DNA of 45,671 nt, taken from the NCBI RefSeq assembly GCF_003977685.1, contig NZ_RYZH01000051.1, positions 1 to 45,671 of the forward strand, in the 5' to 3' direction. Shown piece by piece: positions 1-8,363 of the stretch. Below the pieces are notes generated by a model. The model made no database searches, had not been told where the DNA came from, and saw nothing but the letters and a program-made list of their open reading frames with translations. Source of the DNA: Tautonia sociabilis. GTDB lineage: Bacteria; Planctomycetota; Planctomycetia; Isosphaerales; Isosphaeraceae. The first letter of the stretch is position 1. The number at the start of each line of letters is the position of its first letter. The position numbers and the translations under genes are program-made.

Positions 1-501
1 CATCGGGGGGGCCCTTCGGGGTGCTGGCGATTGTCGCTGTGACCCAGTCCACCACGAAGGTGCCTCCCCTTCCATCGAAACTGTCAACCGGGCCCACCCC
101 CATTTCGGCTCTCTTTGCGACAGAGCCTCCCCCTCGGGCTGGTCGTCCGCCTTAACCCCCTCGCGTTGCTTGCGCTTCAGATCGAACTGGAAGGCGAACT
201 CGTCGTACTCGTCCCAGGTGACCTCGTGCTTGCCCATCCAGAACGGTCCGACGGTGACGGGGTGCTGCGGTCCCTCGTGCTCCAGGCGGTCGGGCTCGTC
301 CTCGGGGCTGCCCATGAGGAAGGTGCCGCCGGGGATGGGAACCATCTCGAAGGAGAGGTCGGTCCCGGGTATCGTCTCGGTATAGGGCTTCATCTCCTCG
401 GGAGCGCTGGCCTCCTGGCCCCGGCTCGGGGCCGCGGCGGCCAGCAGGGCGCAAGCGAGGAGGGCGGCCCCGGTCCTGCCGTGCGACAGCGAGAATGTCA
501 T
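1..501 (-). CDS. SUMF1/formylglycine-generating-enzyme family protein, N-terminal part, with an apparent frame break
   Basis: The frame read leftward from the ATG at 501-499 begins with a signal peptide (MTFSLSHGRTGAALLACALL, cleavage near AAAAPSRGQ). It continues into a typical SUMF1-domain start: FEMVPIPGGTFLMGSP, then HPVTVGPFWMGKHEVTWDEY. In planctomycetes such exported SUMF1 proteins are common; only members with the catalytic cysteine pair make formylglycine in sulfatases, and that part is not in the window. Similarity stops near base 118. To its left the same frame stays open but shows poor codon bias, while the neighbouring minus-strand frame reads like real protein (FDGRGGTFVVDWVTATIAS) with good bias. 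This suggests a frameshift, rearrangement or assembly join. The gene runs off the window and is divergent from apbE, 134 bp away. Confidence 0.6.
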   Translation of the reverse strand, partial: MTFSLSHGRTGAALLACALLAAAAPSRGQEASAPEEMKPYTETIPGTDLSFEMVPIPGGTFLMGSPEDEPDRLEHEGPQHPVTVGPFWMGKHEVTWDEYDEFAFQFDLKRKQREGVKADDQPEGEALSQREPKWGWARLTVSMEGEAPSWWTGSQRQSPAPRRAPPM

Positions 502-635
502 CGTCGGAAACGCTCCTCGGACGGGCGGGAAGACTTCGGCTGGAATGGGTTGCATCGCGGTACGGGAGAAGCCGGGGCGCACCGGCCCAAGGCGGGCCGG
601 GGGAGACGGAGGGACGCCCCGGGGGAGGTCGACCG

Positions 636-1715
636 ATGGATGTTTGGTGGCTGGCGCTGGTCCTGACAACGGTGACGGCCCCGGCCGTCTCGCTCGGGGC
701 CGATCGTGATGAGCCGGAGGAACTCGAACGCTTCGAGTTCCTCGAGACCCACATGGGCAGCGCGTTCAAACTCGTAGTTTACTGCACCGGCCCCGCCCCC
801 GCCAGCGCCGCCGCCCGATCCGCCTTCGACCGCATCGCCCAGCTCGACGCCACCCTCAGCGACTACCGCGTCGACAGCGAGCTTTCCCGCCTCGGCGACC
901 GCGCCGGCGGGCCTCCCATCCCCGTCAGCGCGGATCTCTTCGAGGTCCTCCGCCGCTCCCGAGAGCTCTCCGAGCGCTCGGACGGCGCCTTCGACGCGAC
1001 GATCAACCCCGTCGTCAAGCTCTGGCGGCGCGCCCGGCGCAACCGCGAATTGCCCTCCCCCGAGCAACTCGACCAGGCCCGCTCCCGGGTCGACTGGCGA
1101 CGCCTCGAACTCGACCCCGACGCCCGCACCGCCCGGCTCGCCTCCGAGGGGATGCGGCTGGACGTCGGCGGCATCGCCAAGGGCTATGCCAGCGACGCCG
1201 CGCTGAAGGTTCTCCGCGAGGCCGGCATCACCCGGGCCCTCGTCGCCGGAGCCGGCGATATCGTCGTCGGCGACCCTCCCCCCGGTCGCTCCGGCTGGCT
1301 CGTCGGCATCGCCCCGCTCGACCCCTCCGGCCCCCCCGAACGCTACGTGCTCCTGGCGAATCAGGCCGTCTCCACCTCCGGAGACGCCGAGCGCTTCGTC
1401 GAGATCGACGGCGTTCGCTACTCCCACATCGTCGACCCCCGGACTGGACTCGGCCTGACCAGCCGGAGCAGCGTGACCGTGGTGGCGCCCGATGGCACCA
1501 CCTCCGACAGCCTCGCCACCGCCGCCTCGGTCCTCGGCCCCGATCGAGGCCTGCACCTGATCGAGCAGATCGAAGGGGCCGAGGCTCTGTTCGTCTCCAT
1601 CCCCGACGGCGCCGATGCCCCGGAAGTCGCCTCGACCCCCGGCTTTGACGCCCTGCTGGCCGAGCCCGAAGGGGAGCCGGGGCCGGTCCCGGCGCTCGGG
1701 GGGCCGGAGGCTTGA
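636..1715 (+). CDS. apbE: FAD:protein FMN transferase, exported
   Basis: ApbE family enzyme of 359 residues, a normal length. It transfers FMN from FAD to a Thr/Ser of exported flavoproteins outside the cytoplasmic membrane. The ATG at 636 follows GGGGGAGG and starts a signal peptide (MDVWWLALVLTTVTAPAVSL). Family motifs appear in order: HMGSAFKLVVY; LSDYRVDSELSRL; SDGAFDATINPVVKLW; LDVGGIAKGYASDAAL; AGAGDIVVGDPP; VSTSGDAERFVEIDG followed by YSHIVDPRTGLG; and DGTTSDSLATAASVLG, the Mg/FAD-binding end. No obvious flavinylation partner (Nqr, Rnf, FMN-bind protein) lies in the window, so its target is unknown. An upstream in-frame start at 495 is unlikely because it would bury the signal peptide. 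The protease gene follows after 53 bp and has its own promoter. Confidence 0.93.
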   Translation: MDVWWLALVLTTVTAPAVSLGADRDEPEELERFEFLETHMGSAFKLVVYCTGPAPASAAARSAFDRIAQLDATLSDYRVDSELSRLGDRAGGPPIPVSADLFEVLRRSRELSERSDGAFDATINPVVKLWRRARRNRELPSPEQLDQARSRVDWRRLELDPDARTARLASEGMRLDVGGIAKGYASDAALKVLREAGITRALVAGAGDIVVGDPPPGRSGWLVGIAPLDPSGPPERYVLLANQAVSTSGDAERFVEIDGVRYSHIVDPRTGLGLTSRSSVTVVAPDGTTSDSLATAASVLGPDRGLHLIEQIEGAEALFVSIPDGADAPEVASTPGFDALLAEPEGEPGPVPALGGPEA

Positions 1716-1739
1716 ATCGCGACCGGCCGCCACTACAAT
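1712..1739 (+). promoter_or_regulatory. sigma-70-like promoter for the trypsin-like protease gene
   Basis: TTGAAT at 1712-1717 overlaps the apbE stop codon and is followed, after 16 bases, by TACAAT at 1734-1739. The start codon of the protease gene is 29 bases further on. In this GC-rich background two such hexamers at near-ideal spacing are notable. The call rests on sequence only. Confidence 0.5.
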
Positions 1740-1768
1740 GGCGGGACGTTCGCATCAGGAAGGATCAC

Positions 1769-2824
1769 ATGCGAAGACGCCTCTCACGGAATGGTCCTCG
1801 GGCGGCCCTCCCGGCGCTGGCCGCTCTGCTCGGCCTCGGTCCCGGCATCGCCCTCGCTGCTGGCCCCGACGGCAGCGACGCCCGTACCGAGCGCGTCGTC
1901 CTGAAGGACGGATACCAAGTCGTCGGGCGCGTCCTCGCCGAGAAACCGGACGCCCTGTTCATCGACATTGGCCACGACGTCATCCGAGTCCCCCTGGACC
2001 GGATCGTCCGCCGCGGCGCCCCCGACGAGGCGCCGGCTCCCACCAGCACCGCCGCCACTCCCCTCGCCGACCCCGGCCCGGCCGACGGCTTCTACCGCAC
2101 CGGATCGCTCCCTCCGAAGCCGGTCAACGAGCTGGTCAACACCTTCGGCGAAGCGGTCGTCTCGATCGAGACCCCCTCCGGGCTCGGCTCCGGCTTCATC
2201 ATCAACCGGGACGGCTTCGTTGTCACCAACGCGCACGTCATCGAGGGAGAGACGCGCATCTCCGCCATCCTCTACCAGAAGACCTCGAGCGGATGGCGCC
2301 GCCGCAAGGTCGAGGACGTGCAGATCATCGCCGTCAACCCGTTCCTCGACCTCGCCTTGTTAAAACTCCCTCCGCAGGAGGGCCTGAAACCCGAGCCCGT
2401 CGTGCTGGGTACGACGGAAGACCTCGATGCCGGCGACGGCGCCTTCGCCGTGGGCAACCCCCTAGGCCTGGAGCGGAGCGTCTCCCAGGGGATCCTCAGC
2501 ACGCTGAACCGGAACTTCGAGGGCCTGGTGTACCTCCAGACCGACGCGGCCATCAACCCGGGTAACTCTGGAGGTCCACTGTTCAACCTGCGCGGGGAGG
2601 TGATCGGGGTGACCAACATGAAAGCGTCCGCCGGAGACAACCTCGGGTTCGCCATCCCGATCTCCTACGTCAAGGATTTCCTCCGCAACCGAGACGCCTT
2701 CGCCTACGATAAGGACAACCCCAACAGCGGCTACCGCTACCTCGATCCCCCGCGTCGACGACGCCCCGAGGCGCCTCCCCTGGCGGTCGCCTCGGCCGGA
2801 TCAGACGCCGCTCCCGGGCCCTGA
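1769..2824 (+). CDS. exported trypsin-like (HtrA-type) serine protease without PDZ domain
   Basis: The 351-residue protein starts at the ATG after AGGAAGG. It has a signal peptide (about residues 1-30, ending near GIALAAG). A short beta-rich module follows at about 35-75 (VVLKDGYQVVGRVL to VIRVPLDRIVRR), a pattern seen in planctomycete proteins of unclear role. An S1C protease domain spans about 110-320. The catalytic triad is visible: His in VVTNAHVIEG, Asp in NPFLDLALLKL and Ser in NPGNSGGPLFN. No PDZ domain follows; after the protease domain only a Pro/Arg-rich tail remains, so this is shorter than DegP/DegQ. It probably acts in periplasmic protein quality control or processing; the substrate is unknown. 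Confidence 0.88.
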   Translation: MRRRLSRNGPRAALPALAALLGLGPGIALAAGPDGSDARTERVVLKDGYQVVGRVLAEKPDALFIDIGHDVIRVPLDRIVRRGAPDEAPAPTSTAATPLADPGPADGFYRTGSLPPKPVNELVNTFGEAVVSIETPSGLGSGFIINRDGFVVTNAHVIEGETRISAILYQKTSSGWRRRKVEDVQIIAVNPFLDLALLKLPPQEGLKPEPVVLGTTEDLDAGDGAFAVGNPLGLERSVSQGILSTLNRNFEGLVYLQTDAAINPGNSGGPLFNLRGEVIGVTNMKASAGDNLGFAIPISYVKDFLRNRDAFAYDKDNPNSGYRYLDPPRRRRPEAPPLAVASAGSDAAPGP

Positions 2825-2872
2825 TTCTGTCCGTTCCTGGTACAAGAGTTGCGATAAGAACCCGGCCCGAAC

Positions 2873-2889
2873 GCCCGCCGGACGCGGGC
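2873..2889 (+). terminator. small GC hairpin after the protease gene
   Basis: GCCCGC (2873-2878) and GCGGGC (2884-2889) pair around a five-base loop, 48 bases after the protease stop codon. There is no T-run, so this is a weak candidate. Confidence 0.25.
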
Positions 2890-3019
2890 CGACCCCGATC
2901 GAGGCCCGCTCCGGCACGGCTCGGCCGGATCCGAGTCTGAATCCTCCTCCGGCCGAGACCCGCCGGGCCCCGACCCCGACCCCGACCGATTACCCTGACA
3001 CGGGAAGGAGACTAGCCCG

Positions 3020-4795
3020 ATGCGATCCCCGATTCGGGTGCTCGCCGGACTGACCCTGTTCGGCCTGATTCTGGCGGCCGCCCCAACTTCGGCCCAGGTC
3101 CCCGGCGAGGATGCCCTGCCGGGCTCCACCCTGGCGGTCGTCAAGGTCAAGAGCACCAGCGACCTGCGCGAGGCCCTCGGCAACAGCCAGTTCGGCCGCC
3201 TGCTGGAAGACCCGGCCATGCAGCCGCTACTGGACGACATCAGCGCCAAATTCGAGGACCTCAACACGCAGCTCAAGCAGCGGATCGGCGTGACGCTCAA
3301 GGAGCTGCTCGAGACTCCCCAGGGCCCCGCCTGGCTCGCCGTCACCCGCAGCGAGAACGAGATCCCGATCGCCGCCCTGCTCGTCGCCGACGCCGGCGAC
3401 AAGTCCGAGCAGATGGCCGAGATCATGGCCAAGGGCACCGAACAGCTCGAGCAAGAGGCTGACGGGCAGGCCCGCACCGAGGAGTTCCAGGGCAAGACCC
3501 TGCACATCATTCAGCCCCCGGCCGAGGATAGCCCCCCGCTGGTCTGGACCAGCGAAGGGAGCGTCTACATCATCGGGGTCGGCGTCGAAGCGGTGAAGGA
3601 CCTCCTCGCCAACGCCGACGGCCGCGAGGATTCCCTCGCCGCCAACCCGAGTTACGCCGCCATCGGCGAGAAGCTCGGCACCGACAGCCAGGTCTCCTGG
3701 TACATCGACATTCAGCAGGCCATCCAGATGCTCGTCCAGGCCGCCGCCGAACAGGGGGGCGAGGCCGGCCAGGCCGAGGCCCTGCTCCAGACCCTCGGTG
3801 TCAACCAGCTCAAGGCCGTCGGCGGCACCGTCGACTTCGCCTCCGGCGACTACGACTCGGTCTCCCGAACCTTCCTCTACGCCCCCGGCCAGCGCAACGG
3901 CATCCTCCGCCTCTTCCAGATGCCGACCATCTCCCCCACCCCCGAACCCTGGGTCCCCGCCACCGTCGCCAGCTACCAGACCATCAGCTGGGACCTCGAC
4001 GCCGCCTACGCGGCCCTCGGCGACCTGGTCAACATGTTCCTGCCCGGCGCCCTGGAGAATGTCGAGCGCGGCCTGCAAGGCCCCGGCGGTGAGACCATCC
4101 GCTTCCAGCAGGATCTCTTCGGCCCCCTCGGCGACCGCATCTCCATCATCTCGGTTTACTCCGGCGATGGCGACGCGCTCGACATCGATGCTCAGGATGC
4201 CCTCCTGGCCATCGCCCTGGAGGACGAGCAGGCCTTCCAGACCACGCTGAACAAGATCTTCGCCATCTCCGGCCTCACCCCCGAGAAGCGGGACTTCCAG
4301 GGCACCACCATCTTCGACATCGAGCTGCCCGAGCTCCCCGCCGCCCCCGGCGCCCCTGCGATGCAACTGGATGGCGAGGTGAGCATCGCCATCGCCAAGG
4401 GCTACCTCTTCGCCACCAGCGAGCCCACCCTGCTGGAGCAGATCCTCCGCGGCGGCGGCAGCACCCTCGCCGACGACCCCCAGTTCCTCAAGGTCGCCGC
4501 CAAGTACCCCGCCAAGGTGTCCACCTTCACCTTTAACCGCCCCGAGGAGCAGGCTCGAGCGGTCTACAACGCCTTCAAGAGCGGCCAGTTCCAGCAGGCC
4601 CTCCAGGCCGGCGCCGCCGGCGCCGGCGAGGCCGCCGCGCAGATGCCCGACCTCTCCGACCTGATCGACATCGAGAAGATCCCCGAGTTCTCCGTCTTCG
4701 CCAAGTACCTCACCCAGGGCGGCAGCTACAGCGTGATGGAGGACGACGGCCTCACCGTCACCCAGTTCGCCATGCCGAAGGACGGCGGGCGGTAA
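3020..4795 (+). CDS. secreted protein of unknown function, DUF3352-like
   Basis: The 591-residue protein has a clear signal peptide (LTLFGLILAAAPTSAQ, cleaved about residue 26) and a GGGAAGGAG ribosome site. The mature part starts with LPGSTLAVVKVKSTSDL and repeats a pattern of short alpha/beta units. Segments such as FQGKTLHIIQ, VSWYIDIQQAIQML, FQGTTIFDIELPELP and KGYLFATSEPTLLEQIL resemble DUF3352-type proteins, which are large exported proteins of unknown role in planctomycetes and cyanobacteria. I assign that family only by pattern. No catalytic motif, membrane anchor or lipobox is visible. It appears to be a single-gene unit closed by a strong hairpin at 4841-4891. Confidence 0.75.
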   Translation: MRSPIRVLAGLTLFGLILAAAPTSAQVPGEDALPGSTLAVVKVKSTSDLREALGNSQFGRLLEDPAMQPLLDDISAKFEDLNTQLKQRIGVTLKELLETPQGPAWLAVTRSENEIPIAALLVADAGDKSEQMAEIMAKGTEQLEQEADGQARTEEFQGKTLHIIQPPAEDSPPLVWTSEGSVYIIGVGVEAVKDLLANADGREDSLAANPSYAAIGEKLGTDSQVSWYIDIQQAIQMLVQAAAEQGGEAGQAEALLQTLGVNQLKAVGGTVDFASGDYDSVSRTFLYAPGQRNGILRLFQMPTISPTPEPWVPATVASYQTISWDLDAAYAALGDLVNMFLPGALENVERGLQGPGGETIRFQQDLFGPLGDRISIISVYSGDGDALDIDAQDALLAIALEDEQAFQTTLNKIFAISGLTPEKRDFQGTTIFDIELPELPAAPGAPAMQLDGEVSIAIAKGYLFATSEPTLLEQILRGGGSTLADDPQFLKVAAKYPAKVSTFTFNRPEEQARAVYNAFKSGQFQQALQAGAAGAGEAAAQMPDLSDLIDIEKIPEFSVFAKYLTQGGSYSVMEDDGLTVTQFAMPKDGGR

Positions 4796-4840
4796 TCCCC
4801 CTCCCGCCACCGAGTTCTCGCCGACAGCCCGTCCTCCTCC

Positions 4841-4891
4841 GGGGGGCGGGACCTCTCCCGGCTCCTCATGAGCCCCGAGGTCCCGCCCCCC
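4841..4891 (+). terminator. long hairpin terminator after the DUF3352-like gene
   Basis: A perfect 15-bp stem pairs 4841-4855 with 4877-4891. The loop contains an inner five-bp stem, GGCTC with GAGCC. It lies 45 bases past the stop codon. There is no T-run, as is common in high-GC bacteria, so it may work as an intrinsic terminator or as an RNA 3'-end protector. Confidence 0.6.
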
Positions 4892-5350
4892 GTTGCGGTT
4901 CAACCCCACTCAATCAATCGATCTCTCCCGCCTCTCCTTCCAACATCCCCCTCCCCGTGCCCCATTCCGGCATCGGGGATCAGCCTTCCGCTGAGCCTGG
5001 GGCCAATCCTCCCGACACACCCGTTCCCGGCGCCGACCGCTCGCCCGAGTCGTCGGCCGTGCCCGCTCATCCTTCTTCCTTGCGAGACGACCACGGTGCG
5101 TGGGGGCCGGCGTCTCCGAGGTCAAGTCATGGCCGGGTCGGGATGGGATTCGATGCCGGGGACGACGTGATCCGCGCCCCTGGAGCCGATGCGCCGTCCT
5201 TCTCGGCCGGTGGGTTTCATATCGATTTTCGCCCCCGCTTGCCTCAAGTCGCCGGGGCGGTTTCGCCGATTGGAAGGACTGAATCGATCGCGCGGCGGCG
5301 CCGACGGCGAGCCAGCGCCTGGGGAATGGCCGAAAGTCGGGAGGAGTCCG
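4892..5350. other. non-coding stretch before the LEPR-XLL exoprotein gene
   Basis: About 460 bases between the terminator at 4891 and the start at 5351. I see no gene with a ribosome site and no clear promoter hexamers. An in-frame ATG at 5189 would lengthen the next protein by 54 residues, but that extension looks non-coding and lacks a ribosome site. The segment probably holds the promoter and a leader for the next gene. Confidence 0.4.
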
Positions 5351-7987
5351 ATGCGGGATCGCAAGCGAGGCGGTTCGATCCGACGGTGGCTCGGGGCCGG
5401 CGAGGCGGCCTTCGATCGGCGTCGGGCCCATCGCCCTCGGCTGGAGGGTCTCGAGCCCCGGCAGTTGCTGGTCGCTTCGCTCGACCCGATCGCCAACGTC
5501 AGTGTTCCGGCTGACTTGGGGAGAGTCATCCCGCTCCAGGGCGGGTCCGATAACCAGGTGTTCTCCGCCTCCTCGAACAATCCCAGCATCGGCGTCTCGG
5601 TCATCAACGGACCGTTCCTGTCGATCGATGTCTCCCACGCCTCCAGCGGCCCCGGCGACCCGGCCTTCTCCGGCACCCTCACCTTCCAGCTCTTCGAAGA
5701 GCTGACGCCGATCACCGTCCGCCGCATCCTCGCGCTGGTGAACCAGGGCTTCTACACCTCTCCCACCACGAACCCCGACCCGAACTTCACCAACCTGCCC
5801 TCGAAGAATTTCCATCGGGTCGCCACCGGATTCCCCGGAAATGAGTTCATCGTTCAGGGCGGCTCCCCCAACGGCAACGGCACGGGAGAGATCAATCAGC
5901 CCGGGTTCCCCTTCGCCGACGAGTTTCGAGCCCCGCTGGTCTTCACCGGCATGGGGCAGCTCGCCATGGCCAACGCCGGCGACGACACCAATAGCTCCCA
6001 GTTCTTCGTCACCACCGGGATGCCCACCTTCCTCGACTTCAACCACACCATCTTCGGCCAGCTTGTTGAGGGAGAGGACGTCCTTCAGCAGATGACGCAG
6101 GTGACCCGAAACAACCTCGACGCCCCCGTCTCCCCCATCCTGATCACCGGCACTCGGGTCAGTCGAGGGAACCCCGACGGCACCCTGCTGATCGACACCA
6201 CCGCGGCCCAGGCCGGCCAGACGGCCACCATCACCGTCACCGCCACCGACCCCGCCTCGGGAGGCGCCTCGACCGATACCGAGACGTTCCAGGTCAACGT
6301 GGTCGCGAACTCCGAGAACCAGCGTCCCTTCCTCGGGCCGATCCCCAACCAGTTCACCACCCCCGGCACCCCGGTCCAGTTTCCGCTCAACGCCACCAGC
6401 ACCAACCCCGGCGACCAGCTCACCTACGCCGTCGGGGGGGGAACCGCCTCCGACGGCACCTTCGCGCCGGTCCAGAATGCCACCGCCACCGTCGACCAGG
6501 CGACCGGCCTCGTCACCGTCACCCCGAACTCCGGCTTCGAGGGGACGATCAATCTCCTCGTCGGTGTCCGCGACCAGGTCAACCGCGCCGGCAGCCTCGA
6601 CGCGGTCAGCAACTTCGACACCCAGAAGCTCACGCTCACCGTCACCAACAACAACCGACCGACGGCCACCTCCCTCAACGTCGCAGCCACCCAGAATCAG
6701 CCCGTGACCATCCAGTTGGCCGGCGATACCAACAACCCCGACTCGGGACAGACGCTCACCTACCAGCTCACCGGCCCCCCCGTCAACGGCCAGATCAGCA
6801 ACTTCGACGCGAACGCGGGGACCCTGACCTACACCCCCAACACCAACTTCGCCGGCGAGGACCTGTTCACCTATACCGTCACCGACGTCGGCCCCCCCAC
6901 ACCGAACTCCACCAGCGCCGAGGCCACGGTCCGGGTGTCGGTCTCCAGCGGGGAGATGAGGAACGTCCCCCCGACCGCGACCCCCCAGCAGGTCACGGTC
7001 CAGGCCAACACCCCGGTCGCCGTGCAGCTGACCGGACAGACCGGCAACCCAGAGTCCGGCCAAACGCTCACCTACATTCTTGATACCTCCCAGACACGCG
7101 GCACGGTCACCAACTTCGATCCGAATACCGGCACCCTCACCTACACTCCGCCGACCAACTTCATCGGCAACGACTCCCTCAGCTTCCGAGTCCGAGACGT
7201 GGGCCCCCCCGAGCCCAACCTCGAGAGCGAGCCGGCCACCGTCACCTTCAACGTCACCGGCGCCGTCGACACCGGAGCCGTCCGCCAGGTGGGCAGTGTT
7301 CTGCTCGTCACCCCTGAACCCGGCCGCCTCCATCGGCCCGACCCGAACACCGTGATGGTGACCCTGGTCGATGGGCGCATCACGGTGTCCGTCAACGGCC
7401 AGATCGACCAGTTCCGCCCGCTGGCCTCCGACCTGGAGCGGGTGGTCGTCTACGGCACCAAGGCCAGCGACACCATCACCATCTCCCCTGAGGTCCCGCT
7501 ACTGGCCACCCTCGACGGAGGGCTCGGGGGCATCAACAAGATCAACGCCGGCGACCTCCCCTCCCGGCTCCACGGATGGTTCGGCCGGAACACCCTCCGG
7601 GGAGGAGCCGCCCGCGACGAGCTGATCGGCCGCCTCGGACAGGTTCGCTTCCTCCCCAGCGACGGCAACGACCTGGCCTTCGCTGGCGAGCCCAACCGCT
7701 TCCCCAGCCGAGGTTCCAACGCCCATGATGGCCAGGGAGAGCCCCCGATCGGCCAGTTCTTCCGGTTCGTGAACAATCGCCTCGTCCCCGTCCCCACCCC
7801 CCCTCCCCGGGCATCCGGGAAGATCATTCTGAATCCATCCACTCCGCGCACCAGCGTGCCCACGTTCAACCTCCCCGGCGAGCAGGACCCTCCGGCCACC
7901 TCTCCGACCGCCTCGGCGCTTGATGCCGCCCGGCAACGCACCGCGCAGCGACTTCAACAGCTCCGTGACCGTCTCCAGCAGTCCTGA
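5351..7987 (+). CDS. LEPR-XLL exoprotein: cyclophilin-type peptidylprolyl isomerase with Ig-like repeats
   Basis: The 878-residue protein starts at the ATG after GGGAGGAG. A basic N-terminus leads to PRLEGLEPRQLL (residues 29-40), the LEPR-XLL motif found near the N-terminus of many giant planctomycete exoproteins. A cyclophilin domain follows (about 105-265: FHRVATGFPGNEFIVQGGSP, GQLAMANAGDDTNSSQFFVT, NHTIFGQLVEGEDVL), retaining the active-site Arg-Val and Gln-Phe-Phe features. Then come cadherin/Ig-like domains; two near-identical ones at about 435-535 and 540-636 share NPxSGQTLTY, NFDxNxGTLTYTP and VxDVGPPxPN. The C-terminal part (about 640-800) has a degenerate repeat with NKINAGDLPSRLHGWFG and NTLRGGAARDELIGR, reminiscent of RTX-like beta-rolls. 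It probably folds or displays surface proteins; substrate unknown. A hairpin follows six bases after the stop. Confidence 0.85.
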   Translation: MRDRKRGGSIRRWLGAGEAAFDRRRAHRPRLEGLEPRQLLVASLDPIANVSVPADLGRVIPLQGGSDNQVFSASSNNPSIGVSVINGPFLSIDVSHASSGPGDPAFSGTLTFQLFEELTPITVRRILALVNQGFYTSPTTNPDPNFTNLPSKNFHRVATGFPGNEFIVQGGSPNGNGTGEINQPGFPFADEFRAPLVFTGMGQLAMANAGDDTNSSQFFVTTGMPTFLDFNHTIFGQLVEGEDVLQQMTQVTRNNLDAPVSPILITGTRVSRGNPDGTLLIDTTAAQAGQTATITVTATDPASGGASTDTETFQVNVVANSENQRPFLGPIPNQFTTPGTPVQFPLNATSTNPGDQLTYAVGGGTASDGTFAPVQNATATVDQATGLVTVTPNSGFEGTINLLVGVRDQVNRAGSLDAVSNFDTQKLTLTVTNNNRPTATSLNVAATQNQPVTIQLAGDTNNPDSGQTLTYQLTGPPVNGQISNFDANAGTLTYTPNTNFAGEDLFTYTVTDVGPPTPNSTSAEATVRVSVSSGEMRNVPPTATPQQVTVQANTPVAVQLTGQTGNPESGQTLTYILDTSQTRGTVTNFDPNTGTLTYTPPTNFIGNDSLSFRVRDVGPPEPNLESEPATVTFNVTGAVDTGAVRQVGSVLLVTPEPGRLHRPDPNTVMVTLVDGRITVSVNGQIDQFRPLASDLERVVVYGTKASDTITISPEVPLLATLDGGLGGINKINAGDLPSRLHGWFGRNTLRGGAARDELIGRLGQVRFLPSDGNDLAFAGEPNRFPSRGSNAHDGQGEPPIGQFFRFVNNRLVPVPTPPPRASGKIILNPSTPRTSVPTFNLPGEQDPPATSPTASALDAARQRTAQRLQQLRDRLQQS

Positions 7988-7993
7988 GCCGTC

Positions 7994-8050
7994 AGCCCCC
8001 CCGGTTGCCTCCGCCCTTCCCTCCAGTGGTCGGGCGGCTCCGGGGGGGCT
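7994..8050 (+). terminator. terminator hairpin after the LEPR-XLL exoprotein gene
   Basis: AGCCCCCCCGG at 7994-8004 pairs perfectly with CCGGGGGGGCT at 8040-8050. Within the loop CGCCC (8012-8016) can pair with GGGCG (8032-8036). It begins six bases after the stop codon. There is no clear T-run. Confidence 0.5.
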
Positions 8051-8155
8051 TCCCCTCGCTTCGACCGCCAGGACCCGGGAATTCCCCCACACCCGACGTC
8101 CCCATCGCTTAGATTCCATCTGGGAGACACCGCGGTCCCCCCGCTCTCCCGATCC

Positions 8156-8184
8156 TTGACGCGATCGGATCGGCACCGTACGAT
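8156..8184 (+). promoter_or_regulatory. sigma-70-like promoter for the sigma-factor-like gene
   Basis: TTGACG (8156-8161), an exact 17-base spacer, then TACGAT (8179-8184). This is one of the two best housekeeping-type promoter matches in the window. Transcription would start near 8191, giving a leader of about 170 bases before the GTG at 8364. Confidence 0.6.
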
Positions 8185-8197
8185 CAAATGCATGCAT

Positions 8198-8247
8198 TAA
8201 GACCGGCAGGACCTCTCCGATCCCTGATGTCGGGATTATTGGTCTTA
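8198..8247 (+). other. nested inverted repeats in the leader of the sigma-factor-like gene
   Basis: TAAGACC (8198-8204) pairs with GGTCTTA (8241-8247). Inside it ATCCC (8219-8223) pairs with GGGAT (8232-8236). The self-complementary ATGCATGCAT (8189-8198) lies directly upstream. The structure sits at the start of the predicted transcript. It could be an operator or an RNA hairpin; no known riboswitch family is recognised. Confidence 0.35.
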
Positions 8248-8363
8248 TCCGGTACGCCATGTTCGATAGGATACGGGGCGGCGGAGGAGATCGGCGGCGA
8301 CGGGTGGCCGTCCTGATGCGGAGCGACGGCCGTCGAACTCGATCACGACGGAGGATAGGTCCG

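Noticed and set aside
3227..7333. Long minus-strand frames (560 and 807 codons) opposite the secreted protein and the exoprotein
   Set aside because: Gly/Val/Asp-rich shadow translations without domains; the plus-strand genes have signal peptides, ribosome sites and recognised domains.
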